Shown here: piece after piece, positions 17,232 through 26,747 of the stretch
Position numbering within the stretch: position 1 is the first letter of the stretch
Layout: each line of letters opens with the position of its first letter
From: Paracoccus sp. MBLB3053
GTDB taxonomy: Bacteria; Pseudomonadota; Alphaproteobacteria; Rhodobacterales; Rhodobacteraceae
NCBI RefSeq assembly: GCF_031822435.1
Contig: NZ_JAVQLW010000001.1
Coordinates: 1-64,000, forward strand
Reading direction: 5' to 3'
Length of the DNA stretch: 64,000 nt
Translations under genes and position numbers: made by a program
The notes under the pieces: generated by a model
Seen by the model: only the letters and a program-made list of their open reading frames with translations
What the model was told of the DNA's origin: nothing
Database searches by the model: none

Positions 17232-19493
17232 TCAGCTGCTTCGGCGCACCCGCCGGCGTTTCTGTGCGCGCTTGATCTCGGCCAGGCGTGATTGCGTCGC
17301 GCGCTTGCGGATCGGCCCCTTGCTGCGACGGGAACCACCTTGGGGCAGTGCCTTGCCTTCGACCTCAAGCAGTTCCAGCATCAGCCCACCGGTCAATGGA
17401 ACCGCCTCGGACAGGCGCACGGTAACGCGCTGGCCGATGCCGATCTCCAGCCCGGTTTCCGAACCCAGCAGCACCTGTGCATCGGGGTCATAGTGGAAAT
17501 ATTCCCGCCCGATTTCGCGGATCGGCAGAAGCCCGTCGGCCCCGGTTTCATCAAGCCGGATGAAGGCACCGAACTTTTGGACGCCACTGACCCTTCCGGC
17601 AAACTCGGCACCCACGCGATCTGACAGATAGGCTGCCAGATAGCGGTCAGTGGTATCCCGCTCTGCCGCCATTGAGCGCCGCTCGGTATCCGAGATCTGC
17701 TTTGCCGTCTCGCTAAGATTGTCCACATCCCATTGCGACAGCCCGTCATCGCCCCATTTGTGTCCCATGATCAGGGCGCGGTGCACGACCAGATCGGAAT
17801 AGCGGCGGATGGGCGAGGTGAAATGCGCGTATGACCGGAGCGCCAAGCCGAAATGGCCGTAATTCTCGGGGTGGTAATAGGCCTGCTGCATCGACCGCAG
17901 CGCGGTCATGTTGATCAGTTCGTCGAAATCCGACCCCTCCGCCTGTTCCAGCAGCCGGTTCAGGTGCCGGGTCTGCAGCACCTGCCCCTTGGCAAGCGTA
18001 AAGCCCGAGGCCTCGGCCACTTCGCGCAGCGCATCAAGCTTTTCGACCGTCGGTTCTTCATGGACGCGGTAGAGAAGCGGGCGGCGCAGGCGTTCGAGTT
18101 CCTCGGCGGCGGCAACGTTGGCCAGCACCATGAACTCTTCGATCAGCTTGTGGGCATCGTAACGCTCGCGGAAATTCACCGACTTGACCCGACCGTCAGC
18201 GGTCAGGATGATCCGGCGCTCGGGCAGATCCAGTTCAAGCGGCTGGCGACGGGCGCGGGCGGATTTGAGAAGCCCGTAAGCATGCCAGAGCGGCTTGATG
18301 ACCGAATCCATCAAGGGCGCGGTCTGGTCATCAGGGCTGCCATCGGCACCCGCCTGCGCCTGTTCATAGCTGAGGCTGGCCTGCGAATGCATCATGCCCC
18401 GGTGGAACGTATGGCTGACCTTGTTGCCTTCGGCATCAAGTCGCATGCGCACGGCGATGACCGGGCGATCCACGCCTTCATGCAGCGAACAGAGATCTCC
18501 CGACAGGATATCAGGGAGCATCGGCACGACCCGATCCGGGAAATAGGTCGAGTTGCCGCGCTTTCTCGCCTCGCGGTCCAGTGCCGAATTCGGGCGGACG
18601 TAATGGGCGACATCGGCAATCGCGACCCAGACTGCCGCGCCGCCATCCTCGAGAATTTCTGCCGCCACCGCATCGTCATGGTCGCGCGCATCCGACGGGT
18701 CGATCGTGACCAGAGGAAGGTGGCGCAGATCTTCGCGCCCCTTCATCGTCGCCGGCTTCGCGGCATCGGCCTCGGCCACGACTTCGTCAGGGAAGTCGTC
18801 GGGAATGCCGTGCTGATGGATGGCGATCAGACTGACCGCGCGCGGCGCCGACGGATCGCCCAGCCTTTCGAGAACGCGGGCAATCGGCAGGCCAAGACGG
18901 CCGCGCGGGCCGATCTGCTCCGCCTCGACCAGCTCGCCATTCTGGGCCCCGTGCACCTCATGCGCCGGAACCTGCCATTCCTTGTCCGAACCCTTGTCGA
19001 TCGGCAGGATGCGCCCGCCCGCATCGGGCTTTCCGGAATCGCGGCGGAAGATGCCGACGATCTTGTGCTGGGTCGTTCCGATGCGGCGGATCAGGCGGGC
19101 CTGATACTGGTGATCGTCATTTTGGACCTCGATCAGGCGGGCAAGGATGCGCTCGCCCGGTGCCGTCGCCGGATCGGATTTCAGCGGCGCGTAAAGAATG
19201 CGCGGCATCGGCCCATCGCCCTGCCATTCCATCGGCTTGGCGAAGATATCGCCGTCCTTGTCGGGCGGCAGTAGCTGGATGACAGTGACGGGCGGCAGGC
19301 GCTCGGCATCATGGTAGTGGCGCCGGCGACGTTCCAGCAGCCCTTCCGCCTCAAGCTCCTTCAACAGGCGCTTGAGCTCAATCCGGGCAGCGCCCTTGAT
19401 GCCAAAGGCCTTTGCAATGTCGCGTTTCGCGGTGGCGTCCGGATGCGCGTGCACCCAGTCGAGAATCTCTTGTCGGGAAGGTAGCTGTGCCAT
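17232..19493 (-). CDS. rnr: Ribonuclease R
   Basis: 753-aa 3'-to-5' exoribonuclease that degrades structured RNA. An N-terminal winged-helix region (residues about 1-70) is followed by cold-shock-like domains, the RNB catalytic domain with the metal-binding TIDPSDARDHDDAV near residue 265, and an S1 domain near 635-715. The tail is rich in Arg and Lys, typical of RNase R. The ATG at 19493 is well placed. It is convergent with pckA. Confidence 0.94.
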   Translation of the reverse strand: MAQLPSRQEILDWVHAHPDATAKRDIAKAFGIKGAARIELKRLLKELEAEGLLERRRRHYHDAERLPPVTVIQLLPPDKDGDIFAKPMEWQGDGPMPRILYAPLKSDPATAPGERILARLIEVQNDDHQYQARLIRRIGTTQHKIVGIFRRDSGKPDAGGRILPIDKGSDKEWQVPAHEVHGAQNGELVEAEQIGPRGRLGLPIARVLERLGDPSAPRAVSLIAIHQHGIPDDFPDEVVAEADAAKPATMKGREDLRHLPLVTIDPSDARDHDDAVAAEILEDGGAAVWVAIADVAHYVRPNSALDREARKRGNSTYFPDRVVPMLPDILSGDLCSLHEGVDRPVIAVRMRLDAEGNKVSHTFHRGMMHSQASLSYEQAQAGADGSPDDQTAPLMDSVIKPLWHAYGLLKSARARRQPLELDLPERRIILTADGRVKSVNFRERYDAHKLIEEFMVLANVAAAEELERLRRPLLYRVHEEPTVEKLDALREVAEASGFTLAKGQVLQTRHLNRLLEQAEGSDFDELINMTALRSMQQAYYHPENYGHFGLALRSYAHFTSPIRRYSDLVVHRALIMGHKWGDDGLSQWDVDNLSETAKQISDTERRSMAAERDTTDRYLAAYLSDRVGAEFAGRVSGVQKFGAFIRLDETGADGLLPIREIGREYFHYDPDAQVLLGSETGLEIGIGQRVTVRLSEAVPLTGGLMLELLEVEGKALPQGGSRRSKGPIRKRATQSRLAEIKRAQKRRRVRRSS

Positions 19494-19544
19494 GCGGCCA
19501 AGCTATCACGCCGCCAGAGTGTGCGGCAGAGGCAAAATCAGCGC

Positions 19545-19769
19545 TCAGGTTCCGGCCGGAAGCCGCACGAATGCAATGCATTCCCGCACGATCGGATCGG
19601 CTTCGGCCCCTGCCGCGATATGGTCGGCGAGGTCCTGCCGCATGCGCGGCGACCAGAAAGCATTGATATGTTCTGCCACCGCCTTTGCCGGCGCCTGATT
19701 GGGCTGGCTGCGGAAGAAATCCGCCATCTGGCCAGCCATGCGAATGAGCTTGTCGGAACTATGGGACAT
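19545..19769 (-). CDS. fdsD: Formate dehydrogenase delta subunit FdsD
   Basis: 74-aa small subunit found at the end of fds operons; it is reported to take part in maturation or stability of the soluble molybdenum formate dehydrogenase. It has the family pattern KLIRMAGQMADFF near the N-terminus and a Trp-containing AFWSPRMR segment followed by an acidic/Ala helix. Its start overlaps the 3' end of fdhD by 11 bases. Confidence 0.85.
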   Translation of the reverse strand: MSHSSDKLIRMAGQMADFFRSQPNQAPAKAVAEHINAFWSPRMRQDLADHIAAGAEADPIVRECIAFVRLPAGT

Positions 19770-20577
19770 CTTGGCCTCGGCTTCCGGCGATGCGCCGGGG
19801 GTGGGTGTAAAGATCGAAGCTCTCGCCTCTGGCGCGGGCGATAAGCGTAATTCCGGCGCGCTCTGCCCAGGACAATGCAAGTGCTGTCGGGGCGCTGGCT
19901 CCGATGAGGATGGGGGCGCCGATGCGCGCCGCCTTCTGGACCAGATCGACCGACAGGCGCGATGACATGACGATCGCCCCCTGCCCCGAAGCGACCCCGC
20001 CGCGCGCCAAGGCCCCCGCCAGCTTGTCGAGCGCATTGTGGCGCCCCACATCCTCGCGCACGGTCGCGGATCGGCCGTCCCAGAATGCCGCGCCATGGAT
20101 CGCAGGCGTTTCGGACCGCAGGACCTGGCCCGCGGCAAGCGCATCCATCGCCCGTATCACCGATTGCGGTGGCATGTCCCATTCCGAGGAAACCTGCAAC
20201 ACCGGGGGCAAGGCCGCCGCGATGCTGTCCACCCCGCAAAGCCCGCAGCCGACTGGCCCGACCATGCTGCGACGGCGCTCGGCAAGACCGGCGGCAAGGC
20301 CCGGTCGCAACCAGAGCCGGGCCTCACGCGCGGGAAATCCGTCTGTCTCGACCTCGGCTTCTTCGAAGTCGGTCACGTCTTCGGGCGTTGCGATCAGCCC
20401 CTCGGTCAGCGCGAAGCCGATGGCGAAATCGTGCAAATCCGAAGGCGTCGCCATCAAAACCGCCTGCGACATGCCGTCGATGACGATCGCGACGGGACAT
20501 TCCCGCGGGCTGGGTGGCGGGTCTGCCGAAAGCCAGCCGCCATCCCAGCGGAGCGGGCCAGGATACTGGTCCTTCAT
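19759..20577 (-). CDS. fdhD: Formate dehydrogenase accessory sulfurtransferase FdhD (FdsC)
   Basis: 272 aa. FdhD/FdsC passes sulfur from IscS to the molybdenum cofactor, giving an active Mo centre. The conserved Cys pair is in GPVGCGLCGVDS near residue 98, and the DVGRHNALDKL motif near 175 is typical. It starts 7 bases after fdsA and is part of the same operon. Confidence 0.92.
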   Translation of the reverse strand: MKDQYPGPLRWDGGWLSADPPPSPRECPVAIVIDGMSQAVLMATPSDLHDFAIGFALTEGLIATPEDVTDFEEAEVETDGFPAREARLWLRPGLAAGLAERRRSMVGPVGCGLCGVDSIAAALPPVLQVSSEWDMPPQSVIRAMDALAAGQVLRSETPAIHGAAFWDGRSATVREDVGRHNALDKLAGALARGGVASGQGAIVMSSRLSVDLVQKAARIGAPILIGASAPTALALSWAERAGITLIARARGESFDLYTHPRRIAGSRGQDVP

Positions 20578-20584
20578 GCCATTG

Positions 20585-23464
20585 TCACTCGGCGGCGGCG
20601 GGCAGGATGCGGCGGGAAAGTTCGGAATGGCTGCGATACTCCTCTTGCCAGTCCGAAGGGCCGTTCGAAGGGCTGACCTGCACGGCCGTCACCTTGAATT
20701 CAGGGCAGTTCGTGGCCCAGTCGGAATTGTCCGTGGTCACCACATTGGCCTGAGTCGCCGGGTGATGGAAGGTGGTATAGACCACGCCCGGCGCGACCCG
20801 TTCCGTCAGCAGCGCCCGAAGCGATGTCGCCCCCGAACGTGATGCCACGCGCACCCAGTCCCCGTCCCGCACGCCACGGTTCTCCGCATCCGAGGGGTGG
20901 ATTTCCAGAATGTCCTCGGGGTGCCAGGCGACGTTGTCCGTGCGCCGGGTCTGCGCGCCCACATTGTATTGCGACAGGATGCGCCCGGTCGTCAGCAACA
21001 GCGGGAATCGGGCTCCGGTGCGCTCTTCGGTGGCCACGTATTCGGTATGGATGAAATGTCCCTTGCCGCGCACGAAGCCGTCGACATGCATCAGCGGAGT
21101 GCCCAGCGGCGCCGCCTCGTTGCAGGGCCATTGCACCGAGCCTTCGCGATCGAGCAGATCATAGCTCACGCCGGCGAAGCTGGGCGTCGTCAGGGCGATC
21201 TCGGCCATGATCTCGCGCGGGTGGTCATAGCCCCAGTTGCCGCCAAGCCGATTGGCCAGCATCTGGGTGATCTGCCAATCCTCATAGCCGTTCTTGGGCG
21301 TCATCGCACGGCGAACCATGTTGATGCGGCGCTCGGCATTGGTGAAGGTGCCGTCCTTTTCAAGGAAGCTCGACCCCGGCAGGAAGACATGGGCGTAGTT
21401 CGAGGTCTCGTTCAGGAACAGGTCCTGCACGATCACGATGTCCATCGCCGAGAGCGCCGAGGTGACGTGCCGCGTGTCCGGGTCGGACTGAACGATATCC
21501 TCGCCCTGGCAATAGAGCCCGCGGAACCGGCCGGCCAATGCCTCATCGAACATGTTCGGGATGCGCAGGCCCGGCTCGGAAGACAGGGGCACACCCCAGA
21601 CACGTTCATAAAGTTCGCGCGTGGCATCGTCCGAAACGTGGCGATATCCCGGATATTCATGCGGGAAGGAACCCATGTCGCAGGAACCCTGCACGTTGTT
21701 CTGGCCCCGCAGCGGGTTCACGCCGGTTCCCGGCACGCCGATATTGCCGGTCATCATCGCAAGGTTCGCGATTGCCATGACAGTGGTCGAGCCTTGCGAA
21801 TGCTCGGTCACCCCGAGGCCGTAATAGATACTGGCACGCGGTGCGGCCGCATAGGCGCGGGCGGCAGCGCGAATGCGGTCGGCCGGCACCTTCGAGAGCT
21901 TCTCGACCTCTTCCGGGGAATGGCGCGGGTCCAGCAGGAACTCGGAATAGGCGAGGAACTCGTCCCAATCGCAGCGCTCGCGGATGAACGCCTCGTCATA
22001 GAGCTTCTCGGCCACGATGACATGGGCGATGGCGGTCAGAACGGCGACGTTCGTGCCCGGCCGCAGTGGCAGGTGCAGGCCCTCGCCCATGTGTGGCGTT
22101 TTCAGAAGGTCGATCTCGCGCGGGTCAAGGACGATCAGCCCCGCCCCCTCGCGCAGCCGCTTGCGCAGGCGGCTGGCAAAGACCGGGTGCCCGTCGGTCG
22201 GGTTCGCCCCGATCACCAGCGCAAGGTCGGTATCCTCGACCGAGTCGAAATCATGCGTCCCCGCCGAGGTGCCGAAGGTCGTGCGCAGCCCGTAACCCGT
22301 TGGCGAATGACAGACGCGCGCACAGGTATCGGTGTTGTTCGTGTGCAGAACGGCACGGGCCAGCTTCTGCACGAGATAGGTTTCCTCGTTCGTGCAGCGC
22401 GACGAGGTGATGACCCCGACGGAATCGCGACCGTGCTCGGCCTGCGCCTTCATCATGCGCTCGGCAGCGAAGTCCAGCGCCTCGTCCCAGCTCACGACCC
22501 GCCAGGGATCGGTGATGTTTTGGCGGACCATCGGGTTAAGCTGACGGTCCTGATGCGTGGCGTAACCCCAGGCAAAGCGGCCCTTGACGCAGCTATGGCC
22601 CCGGTTGGCCTTGCCGTCTTTCGACGGCACCATGCGCACGACCTCCTCGCCGCGCATATGCGCATCGAACGAACATCCGACCCCGCAATAGGCGCAGGTC
22701 GTCTTGACGATCCGTTCAGGCGTGCCGATCTCGATCACCTTGTTCTCGATCAGGGTCGCGGTCGGGCAGACCTGCACGCAAGCCCCGCAACTGACGCAAT
22801 CGGAGCTGAGGAAGCTGTCCGATTCCATCCCGGCCGAGACGCGGCTGTCGAAGCCCCGCCCCTCGATGGTCAGCGCGAAAGTGCCCTGCACTTCTTCGCA
22901 AGCCCGCACGCAGCGCGAGCAGACGATGCATTTCGCCGGATCGAAGGTGAAATAGGGGTTCGACTGGTCCTTGGGCCGATATTCCGGGTTCGGGCCCTCG
23001 GCATCGCGGCGGGCGAAATGGTTCGCGCCCGGCTCATAGCGGACCTCGCGCAGGCCCACGGCGCCGGCCATGTCCTGCAATTCGCAATCGCCATTGGCGG
23101 CGCAGGTCAGGCAGTCCAGCGGGTGGTCCGAGATGTAAAGCTCCATCACGCCCTTGCGGATCCGGGCGACATCCTCGGTCTGGGTGTGGACGACCATGCC
23201 CTCGGCCACGGGCGTCGTGCAAGAGGCTGGCGTGCCGCGCATGCCGTCGATCTGCACGACGCAAAGCCGGCAGGAACCGAAGGCCGTGACATGATCGGTC
23301 GCGCAAAGCTTCGGAACCGTGATCCCGGCGACCGCCGCCGCGCGCATGACGCTGGTGCCCGCCGGAACGCTGACGGCGATGCCGTCCACCAGCAGGTTCA
23401 CGGTGACGTCGGATTTCGCGGCAGGTGTGCCGAAATCGCGATCGGGAATGATGAAATCCTTCAT
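20585..23464 (-). CDS. fdsA: NAD-dependent formate dehydrogenase alpha subunit FdsA
   Basis: 959-aa catalytic subunit of the soluble FdsABG complex; it oxidises formate to CO2 at a bis-MGD molybdenum centre. From the N-terminus: a [2Fe-2S] domain (Cys in FGSCRLC), Cys/His cluster sites in LTCAANGDCEL, two ferredoxin-type [4Fe-4S] motifs (CIVCSRCVRAC and CVSCGACVQVC), one more cluster (CAYCGVGC) and the Mo domain. The Mo ligand is Cys in CARVCHSPT, not selenocysteine. The ATG at 23464 overlaps fdsB (ATGA) and has AAGGAGG upstream. There is no Tat signal, so it is cytoplasmic. Confidence 0.95.
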   Translation of the reverse strand: MKDFIIPDRDFGTPAAKSDVTVNLLVDGIAVSVPAGTSVMRAAAVAGITVPKLCATDHVTAFGSCRLCVVQIDGMRGTPASCTTPVAEGMVVHTQTEDVARIRKGVMELYISDHPLDCLTCAANGDCELQDMAGAVGLREVRYEPGANHFARRDAEGPNPEYRPKDQSNPYFTFDPAKCIVCSRCVRACEEVQGTFALTIEGRGFDSRVSAGMESDSFLSSDCVSCGACVQVCPTATLIENKVIEIGTPERIVKTTCAYCGVGCSFDAHMRGEEVVRMVPSKDGKANRGHSCVKGRFAWGYATHQDRQLNPMVRQNITDPWRVVSWDEALDFAAERMMKAQAEHGRDSVGVITSSRCTNEETYLVQKLARAVLHTNNTDTCARVCHSPTGYGLRTTFGTSAGTHDFDSVEDTDLALVIGANPTDGHPVFASRLRKRLREGAGLIVLDPREIDLLKTPHMGEGLHLPLRPGTNVAVLTAIAHVIVAEKLYDEAFIRERCDWDEFLAYSEFLLDPRHSPEEVEKLSKVPADRIRAAARAYAAAPRASIYYGLGVTEHSQGSTTVMAIANLAMMTGNIGVPGTGVNPLRGQNNVQGSCDMGSFPHEYPGYRHVSDDATRELYERVWGVPLSSEPGLRIPNMFDEALAGRFRGLYCQGEDIVQSDPDTRHVTSALSAMDIVIVQDLFLNETSNYAHVFLPGSSFLEKDGTFTNAERRINMVRRAMTPKNGYEDWQITQMLANRLGGNWGYDHPREIMAEIALTTPSFAGVSYDLLDREGSVQWPCNEAAPLGTPLMHVDGFVRGKGHFIHTEYVATEERTGARFPLLLTTGRILSQYNVGAQTRRTDNVAWHPEDILEIHPSDAENRGVRDGDWVRVASRSGATSLRALLTERVAPGVVYTTFHHPATQANVVTTDNSDWATNCPEFKVTAVQVSPSNGPSDWQEEYRSHSELSRRILPAAAE

Positions 23465-24987
23465 TCTGCGGCCTCCTTGCGGGGCGTGCCCCGCCCGCTG
23501 AATTCTTCTGGGAAATGGGTCAAGGCGGACAGGACGGGGAATGGCGCGAAGCCCCCCAGCGCGCAAAGCGAGCCCCATTTCATCGTGTTGCAAAGATCCT
23601 TGAGGATCGGGACGCCCTCGTCATCGCCAGCGGCAATTCGGTCGATCGTCTCGACGCCCCGGACCGAGCCGATCCGGCAGGGCGTGCATTTCCCGCAGCT
23701 TTCCACCGCGCAGAATTCCATCGCGAACCGGGCAAGCTTCAGCATGTCGGCGCTGTCATCGAAGACGGTGATACCGGCATGGCCCAAGAGCCCCTCGCGC
23801 CCGGCAAGTTCCTCATATCCGAAGGGCACGTCGAAATCCTTGGCCGGGATATAGGCCCCCAGAGGCCCGCCGACCTGCGCCGCCTTGACCGGCCGCCCCG
23901 AGGCCGAGCCACCACCAATCTCGTTGATGATCTGGCCCAGCGTCAGGCCGAAGGCTGCTTCGAACAGCCCGCCATGCTTGACGTTGCCCGCGATCTGGAT
24001 CGGGATCGTCCCCTTCGAACGACCTATGCCCAGCCTCGCATATTCCGCCCCGCCATGCGCCATGATCCAAGGGATCGTTCCCAGCGAGATCAGGTTGTTG
24101 ACGACCGTGGGCTTGCCCAGAAAACCCTCCAGCGCCGGGATCGGGGGCTTGGCGCGGACCGTGCCGCGCTTGCCTTCAAGGCTGTTCAGAAGGCTAGTTT
24201 CCTCGCCACAGACATAGGCCCCGGCGCCGACGCGGACCTCCATGTCGAAGGCATAGCCAGAGCCAAGCACCGAGGCACCCAGAATCCCCGCTTCACGCGC
24301 CAGGTCGATCGCGGCTTCGGTGATGCGGATCGCATCGGGATATTCGCTGCGGATATAGCAATAGCCGCGCGTCGCCCCGACCGCGATGCCGGCGATCGCC
24401 ATGCCCTCGATCAGGGTCAGTGGATCGCCTTCCATCAGCATGCGGTCGGCAAAGCTGCCGCTGTCGCCCTCATCGGCATTGCAAACGATATATTTCTGAT
24501 CAGCCTTCGCGCCCGCGACGGTCTTCCACTTGATGCCGGTCGGGAAACCCGCGCCACCACGGCCGCGCAGACCGGATTGGGTTACTTCCTCGACGATGGC
24601 TTCGGGCCCCATCCCGATGGCACGACGCAATCCAACCAGCCCGCCATTCGCCTCATATTCCAACACTGACAGCGGGTCGATCACGCCGACGCGTTCAAAG
24701 GTCAGCCGCTTCTGCGCCTTCATCCAGGGCAGTTCGTCAACCGGCCCCAAGGCAAGCGCATGATCCGACCCGTCGCGGATCGCACTGATCAGCCCGGCCA
24801 CGTCGTCGACCTCGACCGGCCCATAGCCATGACGAACACCGTCACGCTCGACCTCGACCAGCGGTTCCAGCCAGATCATGCCCCGCGTACCGTTCCGCGT
24901 GACTTCGAATTCCTGCGCAAGGGCTTCGGCAACCTCATCGGCACCAAGGGCCTTGGCCGCAGCATCAAGTGGAACCCAGATCCTCAT
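23461..24987 (-). CDS. fdsB: Formate dehydrogenase beta subunit FdsB (NAD/FMN subunit)
   Basis: 508 aa, homologous to NuoF with a NuoE-like thioredoxin-fold start. It has the NADH/FMN motif GLRGRGGAGFPTG near residue 150, the flavin site NADEGDSGSF and the [4Fe-4S] motif CGKCTPCRIG near 440. It passes electrons from FdsA to NAD+. The start ATG at 24987 overlaps fdsG by 4 bases. Confidence 0.94.
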   Translation of the reverse strand: MRIWVPLDAAAKALGADEVAEALAQEFEVTRNGTRGMIWLEPLVEVERDGVRHGYGPVEVDDVAGLISAIRDGSDHALALGPVDELPWMKAQKRLTFERVGVIDPLSVLEYEANGGLVGLRRAIGMGPEAIVEEVTQSGLRGRGGAGFPTGIKWKTVAGAKADQKYIVCNADEGDSGSFADRMLMEGDPLTLIEGMAIAGIAVGATRGYCYIRSEYPDAIRITEAAIDLAREAGILGASVLGSGYAFDMEVRVGAGAYVCGEETSLLNSLEGKRGTVRAKPPIPALEGFLGKPTVVNNLISLGTIPWIMAHGGAEYARLGIGRSKGTIPIQIAGNVKHGGLFEAAFGLTLGQIINEIGGGSASGRPVKAAQVGGPLGAYIPAKDFDVPFGYEELAGREGLLGHAGITVFDDSADMLKLARFAMEFCAVESCGKCTPCRIGSVRGVETIDRIAAGDDEGVPILKDLCNTMKWGSLCALGGFAPFPVLSALTHFPEEFSGRGTPRKEAAE

Positions 24988-25463
24988 GCCCCCGCCTCCG
25001 TCACCAGCCTCTGGACCTTCGCAAAACTGGCGCGCCCCACCAGCCTGTCGCCCATCTGCGCGGACGGTCCGCAGGCGCAAAGCCCAAGGCAGAAGACCGG
25101 TTCAAGCGTCAGCCGCCCGTCAGGAGTCGTTTCGTGGAAATCGATCCCCAACGCTGCGCGGACCTGTTCGGCCAAGGCATCAGCCCCCATCGACTGGCAG
25201 GCCTCGGCCCGGCACAGGCGCAGCACATGCCGTCCCGAAGGATGGTCGCGGAAATCATGGTAGAAGCTGACCACGCCATGCACCTCGGCGCGGGTCAGAC
25301 TCAGTGCGGCGGCGATGACGGGCTGCGCCTCTTCGGGGACATATCCCCATTCCGACTGAATATCGTGCAGGATCGGCAGCAGCGGTCCTTCGCGATCCTT
25401 GTGGCAGTCGATGATCGCGGAAAGGCGTGCTGAAAAATCAGCGGAAATCGCACTTGTCGTCAT
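24984..25463 (-). CDS. fdsG: Formate dehydrogenase gamma subunit FdsG
   Basis: 159-aa NuoE-like protein with a thioredoxin-type [2Fe-2S] cluster (Cys in LCRAEACQSMG and CLGLCACGPSA). It carries electrons within FdsABG and is the first gene of the operon. The 78-base gap upstream, up to the LysR gene, is AT rich; a TAGAAT -10-like hexamer lies at 25485-25490 on the minus strand without a good -35, which would fit an activator-dependent promoter. Confidence 0.93.
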   Translation of the reverse strand: MTTSAISADFSARLSAIIDCHKDREGPLLPILHDIQSEWGYVPEEAQPVIAAALSLTRAEVHGVVSFYHDFRDHPSGRHVLRLCRAEACQSMGADALAEQVRAALGIDFHETTPDGRLTLEPVFCLGLCACGPSAQMGDRLVGRASFAKVQRLVTEAGA

Positions 25464-25541
25464 AGCTGGGTCGATCCGGGCTCTATTCTATCGAAACCAG
25501 TTTAAAACCCGGCAATAGCCATAACAATCACGATGTCCCGT

Positions 25542-26414
25542 CTATTGATTGAACTCTTCTATCAATTCGACCGTTTTCAGCAACGCCTCGACCAGCGGAG
25601 GATGCGGCTCGCTGCGCCCTGTCACCAGGCCCACCAGATGCCCCTCGCCGGCGAGGTCATGTGCTGCGACCCCCTGAGGCAAGGGCAGCGCGCGGGCGAC
25701 GCTGCGCGGCAGGATCGCGGCCCAGTCGCCGGTCACGACATGCGACAGGATCGCCAGCATCGAGGTCGATTCGACCCGCGGCATGGCCTCGGATCCGGCA
25801 TCCAGCAGGTGCCGGGTCACGATGCGGCGGTTCTGCATATCGGGCGTCAGCAGGCAAAGCGGCAGGGCCGCCGCGTCGGACCAGCCGACTGGGCCCGGCA
25901 TCTCGCCCCGCGCGATCAGGCAATAGGTTTCGCGATACAGGGGCTGGCTATGCACCCGGCCCAACGGCTCGCTGTCGAGATAGGTGACGCCGGCATCCAG
26001 CTCCAGCGCCTCGATCTGGTCGCGGATCTCATCCGAGGAGCGCGACAGGATCGAGACCCGTGCATTGGGATGGCGACGCAGGAAAGGTCCGGTGAGTTCG
26101 GCGACGCGCGGCATGGCGGTCGGAATCACGCCCAGGCGCAGAAGCCCGGTGACACCCTTGCGACTGGCCTGCATCTCGGCCTGCATGGTGCGCGCGTCGC
26201 CGACGATGCGCCGGGCCCAGACCAGGACGCGCTCGCCTTCCGGGGTCAGTCCCTGATAGCGCGAGCCGCGCCGGACAAGCTGCACGCCCAACTGGTCCTC
26301 GAGGGACTTGATGGCGGATGACAATGTCGGCTGGGTAATTCCAAGCGCTTCGGCCGCGCGGCCGAAATGGGCCTCGCGCGCCAAAACCATGAACATGGAC
26401 AGCTTGTCGATCAC
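25542..26414 (-). CDS. LysR family regulator, candidate fds activator
   Basis: 290 aa. An N-terminal winged helix-turn-helix (FGRAAEALGITQPTLSSAIKSLE) is followed by a PBP2-like effector domain. The preferred start is GTG at 26414 (MIDKLSMFMV), with GGAGGAGG 8 bases upstream; a GTG at 26435 is less likely. It sits directly upstream of fdsG on the same strand, so it may regulate formate dehydrogenase, as the LysR protein FdsR does in other bacteria, though there the gene is usually divergent. The role is inferred from position. Confidence 0.85.
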   Translation of the reverse strand: MIDKLSMFMVLAREAHFGRAAEALGITQPTLSSAIKSLEDQLGVQLVRRGSRYQGLTPEGERVLVWARRIVGDARTMQAEMQASRKGVTGLLRLGVIPTAMPRVAELTGPFLRRHPNARVSILSRSSDEIRDQIEALELDAGVTYLDSEPLGRVHSQPLYRETYCLIARGEMPGPVGWSDAAALPLCLLTPDMQNRRIVTRHLLDAGSEAMPRVESTSMLAILSHVVTGDWAAILPRSVARALPLPQGVAAHDLAGEGHLVGLVTGRSEPHPPLVEALLKTVELIEEFNQ

Positions 26415-26496
26415 AAGATGCCCTCCTCCCGGCACTCGCGCTCAGAGATCGCCGGCAGAACGGGAAGTCCGGGAGCAAAGCCCCCGGCCCCACGGA

Positions 26497-26736
26497 TCAG
26501 ACGATCTCGACGGCGTATTTCTCGATCACGGTATTGGCCAGCAGACCTTCGCACATCCGGGCGACTTCGGCCTTGGCGGCCTCGGCATCGGCCGAGACCA
26601 GATCAAGTTCGATCACCTTGCCCTGACGCACGCCTTCGACACCCTGAAAACCGAGACCGCCAAGGGCATGACGGATCGCCTCGCCCTGGGGGTCAAGAAC
26701 GCCATCCTTGAGCATGATGGTGACACGGGCTTTCAT
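26497..26736 (-). CDS. purS: Phosphoribosylformylglycinamidine synthase subunit PurS
   Basis: 79-aa small subunit of the three-part FGAR amidotransferase (PurS-PurQ-PurL) in purine synthesis. It has the typical MKARVTIMLKDGVLDPQG start and the GVRQGKVIEL segment. It follows purC after 11 bases. purQ, which often comes next, does not; a weak imperfect hairpin at 26469-26487 and then the LysR gene follow. Confidence 0.93.
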   Translation of the reverse strand: MKARVTIMLKDGVLDPQGEAIRHALGGLGFQGVEGVRQGKVIELDLVSADAEAAKAEVARMCEGLLANTVIEKYAVEIV

Positions 26737-26747
26737 CGGCAGGCCTT

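Noticed and set aside
20897..23854. 985-codon open frame antisense to fdsA
   Set aside because: The minus strand encodes a clear FdsA with all cluster motifs; the plus-strand translation is a composition shadow.
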